The position numbers and the translations under genes are program-made. Source: Bacteroidota bacterium (GTDB lineage: Bacteria; Bacteroidota; Bacteroidia; Bacteroidales; FEN-979). From it: a stretch of DNA of 64,000 nt. The notes below the pieces were generated by a model. The model did no database searches. It was not told the DNA's origin and saw nothing but the letters and a program-made list of their open reading frames with translations. Location: positions 8,605-72,604 of the forward strand of contig JAPLDO010000148.1 in NCBI GenBank assembly GCA_026391715.1. Reading direction: 5' to 3'. Below, one piece after another: positions 15,887 through 25,457 of the stretch. How positions within the stretch are numbered: the first letter of the stretch is position 1; the number at the start of each line of letters is the position of its first letter.

Positions 15887-16774
15887 TTATTGTTTCACCA
15901 CAAATTTCCTAACCTGATTATGGCGATTACCGGCGAGGATCATCAGGTATATTCCATCCTTCAAACTTGAAATATCCAGTATTATTTTATTGGAATTGAA
16001 TGGTCGGCATTGAATTGTCTGTCCTAGTAGGTTTTGAATTGTCAGAATATTGCTCCTGTCGGGAACACAGTTTCTTACGGTTATACTTCCTTTTGCGGGA
16101 TTCGGAAACAGAGTAAATTCTGGCATTTCATTTGGCTTCCAAATACCCAGCCACGGATTTTTATCCAAAGCATAATCCTTAATGGTGGTTCTATATCCAA
16201 AATTTTCCGATGTAACATTGATTCTAACCCATCCATAAAGCGTATCCTGGGGAAGAAGAAGGGTAAATCCAAGATAGTGATCGCCTATACCGAGCCAGTC
16301 GAGATTAACAGGTTGAGAGATTGCGCCATAAGCGGATGACCAGAAATAGCAATAGGTTTGAAAGCGGAAATTCTGACCCGCTTTTATAGTATCACCCAAA
16401 TTGAGCGTGTCGGGGATATCCAGGTATTGATATTCGCCGCCATAAGTCATCGAAGAGTCAAGGTAGGCGCGGAAACCAGTCTCGCCAACTAAAGGAAAAA
16501 CGGTTGCCGATCCACCGCCGCCGCCCAATCCTCCGTCGCCCCAGTCATAAAATCTAAGAATAAATTGTCCGTTTGAGCCAATGTTGATATCCAAAGTGTC
16601 TGGCGGGTTGTTCAATCCGCCCAGATGCATGGGGCGTGCAAACATTGAAGTATCGGGCTTAAAATCATGATAATAATTACCTGGGGAAGCAACCCCGGCG
16701 ATGATGTATTGACTCTTACTTTCCTGAGAACCGGATATAAATGCGACCAGAAAAACGAATATTATTTTTTTCAT
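15887..16774 (-). CDS. Secreted protein with T9SS type A sorting domain
   Basis: I use the ATG at 16774 because it directly precedes a signal peptide (MKKIIFVFLVAFISGSQE); an in-frame ATG nine codons earlier would put a non-signal stretch in front. The 295-residue product has an aromatic, glycine-rich middle (WGDGGLGGGGGSATVFPL, GWVRINVTSENFGYRT) and ends in a complete T9SS sorting domain: FTLFPNPAKGSITVRN, then LDISSLKDGIYLMIL and a final RKFVVKQ. The mature part has the look of a beta-sandwich with no catalytic motif that I recognise. Exported by the type IX system by inference from the tail. Confidence 0.8.
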   Translation of the reverse strand: MKKIIFVFLVAFISGSQESKSQYIIAGVASPGNYYHDFKPDTSMFARPMHLGGLNNPPDTLDINIGSNGQFILRFYDWGDGGLGGGGGSATVFPLVGETGFRAYLDSSMTYGGEYQYLDIPDTLNLGDTIKAGQNFRFQTYCYFWSSAYGAISQPVNLDWLGIGDHYLGFTLLLPQDTLYGWVRINVTSENFGYRTTIKDYALDKNPWLGIWKPNEMPEFTLFPNPAKGSITVRNCVPDRSNILTIQNLLGQTIQCRPFNSNKIILDISSLKDGIYLMILAGNRHNQVRKFVVKQ

Positions 16775-16869
16775 AGGCATAGAGTTGATAATAGATGGCA
16801 ACGCTGAATTTTATTCAGCAAGGTAAGCAAAATGTATCATTTTAAGCGCAAATTCCTAAGAGATTTTCG

Positions 16870-16877
16870 TATATTTG
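16870..16877 (+). promoter_or_regulatory. Possible -7 promoter element before the inositol-phosphatase gene
   Basis: The sequence taTAtttg fits TAnnTTTG and lies in the 180-base divergent spacer ahead of the phosphatase gene. A clear TTTG about 19 bases upstream is not seen. Confidence 0.35.
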
Positions 16878-17016
16878 GATGCAAAGGACTTCACCCTGTG
16901 TTAATGTAATTCGCCCTTTTATGGCTAACGTCAGTTTATAATGAGAAACAGGGATGTTAAAAAAAATCCGGCGCATTTACGAACAGCAAAAACAATCAAT
17001 TCTTAATCATGAACTC

Positions 17017-17814
17017 ATGAACCTCGAAAAACTGACCGCAAATGTTTGCGAACTTGCCTCGGAGACAGGCGAATTTTTAAAGAAAGAGGTCTCGAAATTA
17101 TCCGGCGCCGACGTGCAATCAAAGGGTTTGCACAACTACGTTACTTATGTTGATCAGGAATCGGAACGGCGCATTGTGAAGCGACTATCTGTACTTTTAT
17201 CGGGGAGCGGGTTCATTGCGGAGGAAAATCAGGCGCTATTGCCGGGCGAATATACCTGGGTAATAGATCCGTTGGATGGAACCACCAACTTCATCCATGG
17301 CGTCCCTCTTTATTGCATCAGCATCGGGTTGATGTACCAGGGTGAAACGATTCTTGGAGTTGTATATGAACCCAACCTCAAGGAGTTTTTTTACACCTGG
17401 AAAGGAGCGCCTTCTTATTTAAATAAAACGGTAATCCGCGTTTCCACTGCACAAACGGTTAATGAATCACTCTTTGCTACCGGTTTTCCATATTATGATT
17501 ACAGCCGGCTTGATGATTACCTCTTAATTTTCAAACACCTGCTTCAAAATAGTCATGGCGCGCGTCGGTTGGGTTCGGCGGCGGCTGATCTGGCATACAC
17601 TGCCTGCGGACGTTACGACGGTTTTTTCGAGTACGGACTCAGTCCTTGGGATGTATGCGCCGGCGCTTTAATTGTGAAAAATGCCGGGGGAATAGTTTCT
17701 GATTTTCACGGCGCTGAAAATTATATCTTCGGAAAACAGATAATCTCTACTAACAACCTTATTTATCCTGAATTTATGAAACTTTTTTCTGAATGGAAAA
17801 ACGAATCGAAATAA
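17017..17814 (+). CDS. Inositol monophosphatase (SuhB/IMPase) family protein
   Basis: The product removes phosphate from inositol phosphate or a similar sugar phosphate using Mg2+. Family motifs are clear: AEEN for the first metal ligand, WVIDPLDGTTNFIHG for the metal site, and SPWDVCAGALIVKNAGG near the C-terminus. I choose the ATG at 17017 (MNLEKLTANVCELASETG), which gives the normal 265 residues; an ATG at 16954 would add 21 residues before the first helix. It is divergent from the T9SS cargo gene and its 3' end overlaps a decayed macro-domain gene. The exact substrate cannot be read from sequence. Confidence 0.9.
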   Translation: MNLEKLTANVCELASETGEFLKKEVSKLSGADVQSKGLHNYVTYVDQESERRIVKRLSVLLSGSGFIAEENQALLPGEYTWVIDPLDGTTNFIHGVPLYCISIGLMYQGETILGVVYEPNLKEFFYTWKGAPSYLNKTVIRVSTAQTVNESLFATGFPYYDYSRLDDYLLIFKHLLQNSHGARRLGSAAADLAYTACGRYDGFFEYGLSPWDVCAGALIVKNAGGIVSDFHGAENYIFGKQIISTNNLIYPEFMKLFSEWKNESK

Positions 17815-18000
17815 TCGAGGGCAACATTACAAAACCTAATGTTGACGCCATTGTAAATGCGGCAAAAAGAACTGGCTGCCGGGATTGCTATCCGCGAAGT
17901 GAAAACATACTTCGAAACATCGCCGGTTCCTGAAAAGGTAATCTTTGTTTGTTTCGACTATGAGAACTATGCCATCTATAAAGAATTGCTGAACCTGTAA
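17793..18000 (+). pseudogene. Decayed macro-domain (ADP-ribose-binding / O-acetyl-ADP-ribose deacetylase) gene
   Basis: An ATG at 17793, inside the end of the phosphatase gene, begins MEKRIEIIEGNITKPNVDAI, the standard opening of a macro-domain protein, and continues VNAA. The frame then changes: the other piece, in a different frame, reads ELAAGIAIREVKTYF and VIFVCFDYENYAIYKELLNL before a stop at 18000, which is the standard macro-domain C-terminus. About 100 central residues, including the glycine-rich ADP-ribose loop, are missing. The join sits in a run of A, so a deletion between short A-rich matches is plausible. The original enzyme would have removed ADP-ribose-type modifications. Confidence 0.8.
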
Positions 18001-18164
18001 ACTTTACCGTAAAGAACAACCGCCATCATAGCAAACGAGCGTGGGTCAAATTTAAATAGCATGATAAATTGAAACCTGCCAAAGCCGGAGGAAATTGAAA
18101 CCTGCTATAGATTTTTTGAATTGCCAATACCATAGGCTCCTGGATTTAAGGGCGTCATTGAACA

Positions 18165-18193
18165 TTGTCTTTAGCCAAAAAACCGTACCTTTG
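18165..18193 (+). promoter_or_regulatory. Promoter of the toxin-antitoxin pair
   Basis: TTG at 18165-18167, an 18-base spacer and taCCtttg at 18186-18193 match the Bacteroidota promoter pattern, 18 bases before the first start codon. Confidence 0.6.
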
Positions 18194-18211
18194 AAAATAA
18201 AACACGTTTGA

Positions 18212-18520
18212 ATGAATTCGTTCCAGGGGATTATCGCCAGGTTAAAACCTCAGTATTTTTGGGATGTTGATATATCTAAGATTGATGATCAATTGTCGGC
18301 GCGGTTGATCATTGAGCGAATTTTCAATCTTGGAAATATTGATGAAATTAATCTAATAATAGAATTTTACGGAAGAGATCGGGTTGTTGAAGTATTGATG
18401 AACCTTAATTATCTCGATCCAAAGACTTTCAACTTTATTTGGAAATTTTTTAAAATACCTGCTAAAAAATTTAGATGTTATACAACGAAACGGTTGAAAA
18501 ATCAACACTGGAACTCATAG
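18212..18520 (+). CDS. DUF6922-type small protein, likely antitoxin partner of AbiEii
   Basis: The 102-residue product is helical, with LKPQYFWDVDISKIDDQLSA near the start, IIERIFNLGNIDEINLII, and FYGRDRVVEVL before FNFIWKFFKIP. The run from FWD to the RV-hydrophobic helix is what I know from the small DUF6922 proteins encoded just upstream of AbiEii-type nucleotidyltransferases. Its 3' end overlaps the toxin-like gene by 46 bases, so translation is probably coupled. The antitoxin role is inferred from position and overlap, not shown. Confidence 0.7.
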   Translation: MNSFQGIIARLKPQYFWDVDISKIDDQLSARLIIERIFNLGNIDEINLIIEFYGRDRVVEVLMNLNYLDPKTFNFIWKFFKIPAKKFRCYTTKRLKNQHWNS

Positions 18521-19119
18521 TATCATTGCAAAGCAAAACTTATCTGAATCAATTTCACCTCGCCGGACTCACTGCGCTGGCATTATACCTTGGACATCGT
18601 AAATCGGTTGATATAGACCTATTCTCAAATTTCAGTTTTGGTTCAGCAGAATTACTTGAAAACCTTCACCAGGATTTTCCTTACAAGTTATACTTCACCG
18701 CCTCAAATACTTTAAAGGGGTCAATTGATTCCGTTAATGTTGACATTCTTGCGCATCGTTACAAATTGATAGATATCCCGAAAACTATTAGTGGAATCTC
18801 GGTTTTATCCGAACAAGATATCATTGCGATGAAACTTAATGCCATTTCGCTCAGCGGCACGCGATCTAAAGATTTCATTGATATTTACTATCTTCTTTCC
18901 AAATACAGCATTGGAAATATGCTCGATTTTTACAAAGAAAAATACAACCAGCAAAATGATACTTTCATTCTCAAAAGCCTGATTTATTTTACCGATGTAG
19001 ATCTTGCTGATTATCCGGTTTTAATAAAGGATCCGTTATTGAAATGGTCCGATGTAAAGAGACGAATTGAGAAAGCAGTCTTGAATTATCTTCATGGTAA
19101 ACAGGTAGTCGGCAATTAA
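18475..19119 (+). CDS. AbiEii/AbiGii-family nucleotidyltransferase (toxin-like)
   Basis: The 214-residue product has the nucleotidyltransferase core: LAGLTALALYLGHRKSVDID, where the LAGLTA stretch replaces the more usual GGTA and the following D-x-D gives the metal ligands, then VNVDILAH for the third acid and SEQDIIAMKLNAIS, the conserved AbiEii helix with Lys, and TRSKDFIDIYYLL. Known relatives block growth by modifying tRNA or other targets, in toxin-antitoxin or phage-abortive systems. It follows and overlaps the DUF6922 gene. The pair sits beside a decayed gene, which fits an accessory insertion. Confidence 0.85.
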   Translation: MLYNETVEKSTLELIVSLQSKTYLNQFHLAGLTALALYLGHRKSVDIDLFSNFSFGSAELLENLHQDFPYKLYFTASNTLKGSIDSVNVDILAHRYKLIDIPKTISGISVLSEQDIIAMKLNAISLSGTRSKDFIDIYYLLSKYSIGNMLDFYKEKYNQQNDTFILKSLIYFTDVDLADYPVLIKDPLLKWSDVKRRIEKAVLNYLHGKQVVGN

Positions 19120-19152
19120 ATAATTTTTAGTTTATTATAAAGTTCAAATTCC

Positions 19153-20244
19153 ATGGAATTACCCGAAAAACCACATAATGAACAAGGTTATGTAGGCAAA
19201 AGCCTCGAAGTTACCATCAAGGTTGGTTTGATTATCGGACTTATATTTTGGTGCTTCCTTATACTTAAACCTTTTCTGATGATTACCCTCTGGGGAGTGA
19301 TCATCGCAGTTGCAGTTTACCCATTTTACGACTGGTTGAAACGGAAACTGCGGAACCATGCAAAAACTGCTGCGGTTTTGGTTACGCTTTTACTCCTGCT
19401 TTTGATCATGGCGCCGATTGCAATGCTGGGAGGCTCCCTCTCAGAGGCAGTAGTATGGATACGCGAAGCAATGAAAAATGGAAATAGTCTTATCCCAGCG
19501 CCAGCCGAAACTGTTAAATCCTTGCCCGTTATCGGACCGCAGTTTTTCGATCTGTGGCAACATTCATCGGAAAACCTTGCAGATGTTGCAAATGAATACC
19601 AGACACAGTTGATGACCGGTCTCACCTGGTTTCTGTCAATGTTAACCAATGCCGGACTTGGTTTGCTGATGTTCATTGTTTCGATTATCATCTCCGGCAT
19701 CATGCTTGTTTTTTCAGATACAGGATCAAAAATATCCCGGAATATCGCCATAAGGCTGATGGGCGAAAAGGGAATTGAAACTATTTCCAACGCAGGCATA
19801 ACAGTAAGGAATGTAGCGCGCGGCATACTCGGAGTAGCGTTTATCCAGGCATTTCTTTCAGGGATAGGTTTCCTTGTTGCCGGTATCCCTGGCGCCGGAC
19901 TGTGGGCGCTCATCAGCTTTTTACTCGCCCTGGTCCAGATAGGAATCGGTCCGGTGGTTATCGGGGTTCTGATTTATGCCTTCATCAAACTGAGTATGCT
20001 TTCAGCAATCCTGCTCATGATCTGGTGCGCGCCGCTTCTTGTGATTGATAATGTGCTTAAACCGATTTTACTTGGCCGCGGCGCTCCGGTTCCTATGCTG
20101 GTGATTTTCCTTGGCGTTATCGGCGGGTTTATCAGTTTCGGTACTATTGGGTTGTTCGTGGGAGCGGTTGCTCTTTCGTTGGGGTATAATCTATTTCTAT
20201 CCTGGTTAAATGGCGAATCTAAAACTAATGAGAATTATGGCTGA
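19153..20244 (+). CDS. AI-2E family transporter (second copy)
   Basis: The 363-residue product has about eight hydrophobic segments. GIPGAGLWALISFLLALVQI and the end of the loop, CAPLLVIDNVLKPILLGRGA, are the family hallmarks; the second resembles the DNVLKP motif of YdiK-type permeases. It is clearly different from the copy at 14685-15788, so the two are not a recent duplication. The substrate is unknown. It lies 51 bases before the copper ATPase on the same strand. Confidence 0.87.
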   Translation: MELPEKPHNEQGYVGKSLEVTIKVGLIIGLIFWCFLILKPFLMITLWGVIIAVAVYPFYDWLKRKLRNHAKTAAVLVTLLLLLLIMAPIAMLGGSLSEAVVWIREAMKNGNSLIPAPAETVKSLPVIGPQFFDLWQHSSENLADVANEYQTQLMTGLTWFLSMLTNAGLGLLMFIVSIIISGIMLVFSDTGSKISRNIAIRLMGEKGIETISNAGITVRNVARGILGVAFIQAFLSGIGFLVAGIPGAGLWALISFLLALVQIGIGPVVIGVLIYAFIKLSMLSAILLMIWCAPLLVIDNVLKPILLGRGAPVPMLVIFLGVIGGFISFGTIGLFVGAVALSLGYNLFLSWLNGESKTNENYG

Positions 20245-20295
20245 CTTTAACCCAAATTTATTTTCACCCAATGAATATATAATCAGCAGTCCGGC

Positions 20296-22983
20296 ATGAA
20301 TGACTTCAAGCGCGCCATAATGCCCGTTACCGGGATGTCATGCGCAAATTGCGCCGCCAACATTGAACGGTCATTGGTCAAACTGCAAGGTATCGGAGAA
20401 GTTCACGTTGACCTCGCCAGCGAAAAACTCAGCGTAACTTTTGATCCGGAAAAGGTAACTGAGCTAGAAATAATTGCAGGCGTCCACCATATCGGATTTG
20501 GCATTGCCACCGGAAAGGCAGAATTTCCTATAACCGGAATGCACGACCATTCAGACGCATTGGCGCTGGAAAAGTTATTGTTGCGGCAGAACGGAGCTCT
20601 CGCTGCCAGCGTTAGCTTTGCAACCGAACATCTCTCTTTTGAGTTTATCCCTGGTATGACTGGCGTTGCCGAATTGATCCGGGTGATAAAAAAAGCCGGT
20701 TACAATGTCATTCAGGCAGCCAACGCCGCAGAGATGGAAGATGTGGAAGCAAATGTTCGCGCGGCAGCGCTGAGAAATCAAAAACATTTGCTGATTATTG
20801 GACTCATTTTCACTATCCCGATAATTGTTTACAGCATGGCGCGGGATTTTGGCTTAGTCGGATTTGCCCATGACCAATTTGCTATGCTCGCCTTCGCTAC
20901 TGTCGTCCAGTTTGTGGTAGGATGGCAGTTTTATATCGGGGCTTTCAAGAGCTTACGCGCCGGTAGCGCCAACATGGATGTTTTGATTATGCTCGGCTCG
21001 TCGGTGGCATGGTTCTCCAGTCTTCTTGTTACCGTTGGCGTTATAAACAGTCCGAATATTTTTTTCGAAACCAGCGCTTCCATTATCACCCTTATCAGGC
21101 TTGGAAAATTTTTAGAAACCCGCGCCAAAGGAAAAACATCGCAGGCGCTAAAAGCGTTGATAGGATTACGCGCCCGCATGGCTACAGTCATCCGCAATGG
21201 CGTTGAAACCGAAATAAACATTGAAGATGTTCAGGTAGGTGATTTGGTGGTTGTTCGTCCCGGTGAAAAAATTCCGGTTGATGGAATTATCAGCGAAGGT
21301 CGTTCCGCAATAGAAGAATCAATGATTACTGGAGAATCAATGCCTGTGAGCAAAGGTCCCGGCGATGATGTCATCGGCGCCACCATAAACCGCGAAGGTT
21401 TGATAAAATTTGAAGCAACCAAAGTAGGAAAAAATACCACCCTTGCCCAGATTGTCAGGTTGGTGCAGGAAGCGCAAGCCGGTAAAGCGCCTATCCAGAA
21501 AATTACCGACAAAATTGGTCGCTATTTTGTGCCGGTGATAATTGCCCTCGCATTGATAACATTTGCGTCATGGATACTTGTGGACAGGCATAACTGGACC
21601 GGAGCTATGATGAATGCCATCGCAGTTCTGGTAATCGCTTGTCCCTGCGCAATCGGACTTGCCACTCCCACTGCCATCATGGTAGGAACATCAAAGGGAG
21701 CGGAAAATGGAATTCTTTTTAAAAACAGTGAAACGCTGGAGCGAACCGGTCGCATCAGGGTGGTGGTTTTGGATAAAACCGGGACTATCACACGCGGAAC
21801 GCCGGAAATTACTGATATTATTGCTTCGCCTAACTACACGCCAGATGAAATGCTTGGGTTGGCTGCTTCTGCCGAGCAAGGGTCGGAGCATCCGCTGGGG
21901 CGGATAATTGTGAAAGCAGGCGAGGCGAAAGGAATTAAATTGCAGTCGCCGCAGCAGTTCAGGGCAGTTGCCGGCTTTGGGATTCGCGCGGTTGTAGGAT
22001 CGAAAACCGTAGTAATTGGAAATCCACGGATGATGCAAAATGATCTTATTTCCATCATTGACTTCCAGGATGACGTCGCACGTTTGCAGGCTGAAGGAAA
22101 GACGGTAATGGTTGTGGCAAGTTCTGAAGATGGGCAATCGGCAAGTGTTTCAGGGTTGATTGCTGTTGCTGATACTCCCAAATCCGGTTCAAAGGAGGCA
22201 ATTGCCGATCTGCATCGTTTGGGACTTGAGGTTGTGATGTTAACCGGCGATAACCGGGCTGCGGCGGAAGCAATTGCCATTCAGGTTGGGATTGACCGGG
22301 TGATTGCAGAGGTATTGCCCGGCGGAAAAGCCGACGCCATCAGGGAAATGCAGTCAATCGCTGTTTCAGGTATGCCCGCCCCGGTTGTGGCGATGGTGGG
22401 CGATGGCATCAACGATGCGCCGGCGCTGGCTCAGGCGGATGTCGGAATTGCCATTGGCGTTGGTGCCGATGTGGCAATTGCGGCTGCGGGAGTTACCCTT
22501 ATCAGCGGCGATCCTCGCGGCATTGGGCGCGCCATTGCCCTTTCGCGCGGCGCTTGGGAAACAATAGTTCAAAACCTTATCTGGGCTCTGTTTTATAACG
22601 TCGCCTTGATTCCAATTGCTGCATTTGGATTACTCAGCCCGATGTTTGCAGCCGGAGCAATGGCGTTCAGCTCCATTTTTGTTGTCGCCAACAGCCTAAC
22701 CCTTCGCGCATTCAAGGTACAAACCTTTGCCCCGCCAAAACCGTTGATCCGTCAGATTTTCAGTCTCGTGCCAAGGATTGTTGCGCCCGCCGCCGCGCTT
22801 GCTATAATTGTTGGGTTTCCACTGATAACGATGGACGATGGGATGAGTATGCTGATAAACCACATCACAACCTTGACTCACTTTCAGATTATTACAATTG
22901 GGTTTATAGTCATTGCCTTTGCATCCATTCCGGTTTTACTAATCGCTTTTATCAGAAAACGGAATAAAACCGCACAGTTTTAA
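20296..22983 (+). CDS. copA: Copper-translocating P-type ATPase
   Basis: The 895-residue product has an N-terminal HMA domain with Cu-binding C16 and C19 (GMSCANC), the P1B signature C449-P450-C451 in membrane helix 6, the phosphorylation site D493 (DKTGT), HP motif SEHPLG, nucleotide-binding MLTGDN and hinge [17 protein letters not shown]. It exports cytoplasmic Cu+ across the inner membrane using ATP. A second HMA-like domain (residues about 75-140) starts [12 protein letters not shown], so its C-x-x-C is gone and it probably cannot bind copper the usual way. Length and all other motifs are normal. Regulation is not visible in the sequence. Confidence 0.95.
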   Translation: MNDFKRAIMPVTGMSCANCAANIERSLVKLQGIGEVHVDLASEKLSVTFDPEKVTELEIIAGVHHIGFGIATGKAEFPITGMHDHSDALALEKLLLRQNGALAASVSFATEHLSFEFIPGMTGVAELIRVIKKAGYNVIQAANAAEMEDVEANVRAAALRNQKHLLIIGLIFTIPIIVYSMARDFGLVGFAHDQFAMLAFATVVQFVVGWQFYIGAFKSLRAGSANMDVLIMLGSSVAWFSSLLVTVGVINSPNIFFETSASIITLIRLGKFLETRAKGKTSQALKALIGLRARMATVIRNGVETEINIEDVQVGDLVVVRPGEKIPVDGIISEGRSAIEESMITGESMPVSKGPGDDVIGATINREGLIKFEATKVGKNTTLAQIVRLVQEAQAGKAPIQKITDKIGRYFVPVIIALALITFASWILVDRHNWTGAMMNAIAVLVIACPCAIGLATPTAIMVGTSKGAENGILFKNSETLERTGRIRVVVLDKTGTITRGTPEITDIIASPNYTPDEMLGLAASAEQGSEHPLGRIIVKAGEAKGIKLQSPQQFRAVAGFGIRAVVGSKTVVIGNPRMMQNDLISIIDFQDDVARLQAEGKTVMVVASSEDGQSASVSGLIAVADTPKSGSKEAIADLHRLGLEVVMLTGDNRAAAEAIAIQVGIDRVIAEVLPGGKADAIREMQSIAVSGMPAPVVAMVGDGINDAPALAQADVGIAIGVGADVAIAAAGVTLISGDPRGIGRAIALSRGAWETIVQNLIWALFYNVALIPIAAFGLLSPMFAAGAMAFSSIFVVANSLTLRAFKVQTFAPPKPLIRQIFSLVPRIVAPAAALAIIVGFPLITMDDGMSMLINHITTLTHFQIITIGFIVIAFASIPVLLIAFIRKRNKTAQF

Positions 22984-23005
22984 AATTCCAAATTCCAAAT
23001 TCCAA
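22982..23005. repeat. Heptamer microsatellite (ATTCCAA)
   Basis: Three tandem copies of aaattcc follow the copA stop codon directly. It belongs to the same loose 7-base family as the tracts at 1541-1683 and 24711-24770. Confidence 0.7.
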
Positions 23006-23096
23006 GTCGCCGATTCCAAAAGAGAAACGAAACTGTCGCTATTTTCATAAAACCGCGAAAGTGTGAGTGAAAATCTGCGAAAATCTGAATGAAATA

Positions 23097-23669
23097 TTAC
23101 TCCTGCAAAACCGGCTTCCTGATGAACCATCCGCAAAGCTGACCAAAGCCCCAGCCGATCCATCCGCCTGCAATCCACCCTGCAATGATATCGCCGGGAT
23201 AGTGAACTCCCAGATAAATCCGGGTATAAGCCATAAATAATGCCCAGGCAACCATTATCAGAGGAAAATAACGAAAAGGCTTGCCTAAAAGGATAATCAT
23301 AAAAACTGAGATGGCGAGGGTTGTTGATGCGTGCGCAGAATAAAAGCCGTTTTGACCTCCGAGATAACCGTTTACGGTATGTATCCCAGTTAAACCGGGT
23401 TCATGGGTAGGACGAGGCCGGGCAACCCATTCCTTGAAAATATTTGCAAGCTGATCGCTGAAAAGGATCATCAGCGCAGCAAAAATAATTATCCATACCG
23501 AACGCCAATGGTAACGACTGATCAGAAGATAAAGCAGCAAAAGAAATAAAGGGATCCATGTGATGTTATCAGTTCCATAAAAAAAAAACGGATCCAGAAA
23601 ACTACAATGAACCCCGTTTAAAAATAAGAACAGATGCTGATCAATGGATTTTAAAAATTCAAACATCAC
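23097..23669 (-). CDS. PAP2-family membrane phosphatase
   Basis: The 190-residue product has five or six membrane segments and the three phosphatase motifs: K-x6-RP as KEWVARPRP, the central SAH (FYSAHAS, normally PSGH), and R-x5-H-x3-D as RIYLGVHYPGD. Such proteins dephosphorylate lipid phosphates such as undecaprenyl pyrophosphate or phosphatidate at the membrane. The central motif has Tyr-Ser-Ala where most have Pro-Ser-Gly, a common variant in Bacteroidota. It stands next to obg, 48 bases after its stop, on the same strand. Confidence 0.87.
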   Translation of the reverse strand: MMFEFLKSIDQHLFLFLNGVHCSFLDPFFFYGTDNITWIPLFLLLLYLLISRYHWRSVWIIIFAALMILFSDQLANIFKEWVARPRPTHEPGLTGIHTVNGYLGGQNGFYSAHASTTLAISVFMIILLGKPFRYFPLIMVAWALFMAYTRIYLGVHYPGDIIAGWIAGGWIGWGFGQLCGWFIRKPVLQE

Positions 23670-23717
23670 TTATTACTTTACGGTTGCAGGTTGTATATAA
23701 GTTCTAAATCCCTCGTC

Positions 23718-24710
23718 CTAAGCGCCACTCAACTTCTCCCACAACAACTGCTTCAGTTTTTCCAATCCTGTTTTTTTATGAGAGGAAATGAACACATTCG
23801 GGATATCAGGGAGATCCTTTTTCAGTTCATTAAGAATCTCCTGATCGGCAAGGTCAGATTTAGTAATTGCGAGAACTCGGGTTTTATCGAGTAATTCAGG
23901 GTTATACTGCGACAGTTCATTTAACAGGATATCATATTCCTTTCGGATATCTTTCGTATCTACAGGAATCATAAAAAGGAGTATGGAATTGCGTTCAATG
24001 TGTCTGAGAAACCTTAATCCCAGTCCTCTGCCTTCATGGGCGCCTTCAATGATACCGGGGATATCGGCCATCACAAATGAACGCTGGTTATGATAATTCA
24101 CCATACCGAGATTTGGAACCAGGGTAGTGAACGGATAATCGGCAATCTGAGGTTTTGCTGCGGAAATTACCGAAAGTAATGTAGATTTTCCTGCATTTGG
24201 GAAACCAACCAATCCCACATCGGCAAGAAGTTTTAGTTCCAGAATTTTCCAGAATTCTAACCCCGGTTCTCCTGGCTGTGCGAATTTCGGCGCCTGGCGG
24301 GTTGGGGTTTTGAAGTGATCATTGCCCAAACCGCCGCGTCCACCCTGAACGAGGATAAAGGACTGCCCATCTTCGGTGATCTCACACTCAAATTCACCGG
24401 TTTCCGAGTCGCGGGCTATCGTTCCAAGCGGCACATCAACCACCACATCCTTTCCGTTGGCGCCATGCATTAACTGCTTCGAACCCGCTTCGCCATGGTC
24501 TGCCTTCAGATGCTTGGTGAATTTCAGATGAAGCAATGTCCAGAACTGACTGTTCCCTCTCAGGATGACATGTCCGCCTCTGCCCCCGTCGCCGCCGTCG
24601 GGACCGCCATGAGCGTTTGTCCGGGTACGCATGAAATGCCGCGAACCGGCGCCGCCGTTCCCGGAAGCACAATGAATCTTTACGTAATCTACGAAGTTGG
24701 AGTCAGACAA
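23718..24710 (-). CDS. obg: GTPase Obg (ribosome-associated)
   Basis: The product has the glycine-rich Obg domain ([28 protein letters not shown]), then the GTPase: P-loop [19 protein letters not shown], switch [21 protein letters not shown] and the C-terminal SSHKKTGL region. Obg acts in 50S ribosome assembly and stress control. I choose the TTG at 24710 ([13 protein letters not shown] follows), because homologues start at that point; it gives 330 residues. An ATG at 24788 would add 26 residues, much of it translated heptamer repeat ([14 protein letters not shown]) that no relative has. Frame and stop are shared by both. Confidence 0.9.
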   Translation of the reverse strand: MSDSNFVDYVKIHCASGNGGAGSRHFMRTRTNAHGGPDGGDGGRGGHVILRGNSQFWTLLHLKFTKHLKADHGEAGSKQLMHGANGKDVVVDVPLGTIARDSETGEFECEITEDGQSFILVQGGRGGLGNDHFKTPTRQAPKFAQPGEPGLEFWKILELKLLADVGLVGFPNAGKSTLLSVISAAKPQIADYPFTTLVPNLGMVNYHNQRSFVMADIPGIIEGAHEGRGLGLRFLRHIERNSILLFMIPVDTKDIRKEYDILLNELSQYNPELLDKTRVLAITKSDLADQEILNELKKDLPDIPNVFISSHKKTGLEKLKQLLWEKLSGA

Positions 24711-24770
24711 TTTATTTGGGATTTGGAACTTTGAACTTGGAATTTGGAACTTGGAACTGAGGATACCCAG
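24711..24770 (-). repeat. Heptamer microsatellite directly upstream of the Obg start
   Basis: The spacer is made of units like ttggaac and ttggaatt, and on the minus strand it is open and in frame with obg. It is the same family as the tract translated inside the radical SAM/SPASM gene and may mislead start prediction here. Confidence 0.75.
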
Positions 24771-24806
24771 CGCAAAATTCCTCAGCAAAAAGGAAGGAAC
24801 TTCTTT

Positions 24807-24845
24807 CCCCTTCCCTTTTTGTGGAAGGCGTCAGGGGGTTGGGGT
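24807..24845. repeat. C/G-rich intergenic hairpin element, second copy
   Basis: The sequence ccccttccctttttgtggaag then tcagggggttgggg resembles the element at 1470-1510 (same order of C-runs, cttccc and T/A loop). It lies between obg and adk. Confidence 0.45.
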
Positions 24846-25411
24846 TAAGTCTTAATTACCGAACAAAGCTGGCTAAAAATATCTTCAATTGAACCAACTC
24901 CGTAAACTTCCTGATACAATTTTTTCTCCTTGTAATAATCAATGAGGGGCTTGGTATGATGGTGGTATTGCACGAGTCGGTTCTTGACAACATCTTCGGT
25001 GTCATCCAATCTGCCTTGCTCCTGGGCGCGTTTCAGCAAACGTTTAACCAACTCCTCTTCATTTACTTCCAGCGCAAGTACCATTGTTACTGCATGACCA
25101 AGTTTATGAAGCATTCCATCAAGTTCCTGCGCCTGTTTAAGCGTTCGGGGAAATCCGTCAAGGACAAAACCATTTACGGCGTTGTTCTTAACAAAAACAG
25201 ATTCCATAATCTCGATCAGCAATTCATCCGAAACGAGATGCCCGGCTTCCATAACCGATTTGACTTTTAAACCCAAAGGTGTTCCCTGGCTCACCTCCGC
25301 CCGAAGGATATCGCCGGTTGATACATGTTTCCAGCCGAATTTTTCGGCAATTTTTATGGCCTGTGTGCCTTTCCCGGCGCCCGGAGGCCCAAAAAGAATC
25401 AAATTAAACAT
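24845..25411 (-). CDS. adk: Adenylate kinase
   Basis: The 188-residue product has the P-loop FGPPGAGKGTQA at its very start, the AMP-binding STGDILRAEV, the DGFPRT motif and the LID-region arginine pattern KRAQEQGRLDDTEDVVKNRL of the short-LID bacterial enzymes. It equilibrates ATP, ADP and AMP in the cytoplasm. Length is normal. The gene is on the same strand as hpt upstream and obg downstream, which suggests a small housekeeping transcript. Confidence 0.96.
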   Translation of the reverse strand: MFNLILFGPPGAGKGTQAIKIAEKFGWKHVSTGDILRAEVSQGTPLGLKVKSVMEAGHLVSDELLIEIMESVFVKNNAVNGFVLDGFPRTLKQAQELDGMLHKLGHAVTMVLALEVNEEELVKRLLKRAQEQGRLDDTEDVVKNRLVQYHHHTKPLIDYYKEKKLYQEVYGVGSIEDIFSQLCSVIKT

Positions 25412-25457
25412 ATTTCAATTTTTATTTTTTATAAATGTTCGCTTACCAACTTACCAA

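Noticed and set aside
14685-20244. Two AI-2E family genes as a recent tandem duplication
   Set aside because: Their sequences differ clearly and they are on opposite strands with unrelated genes between them.
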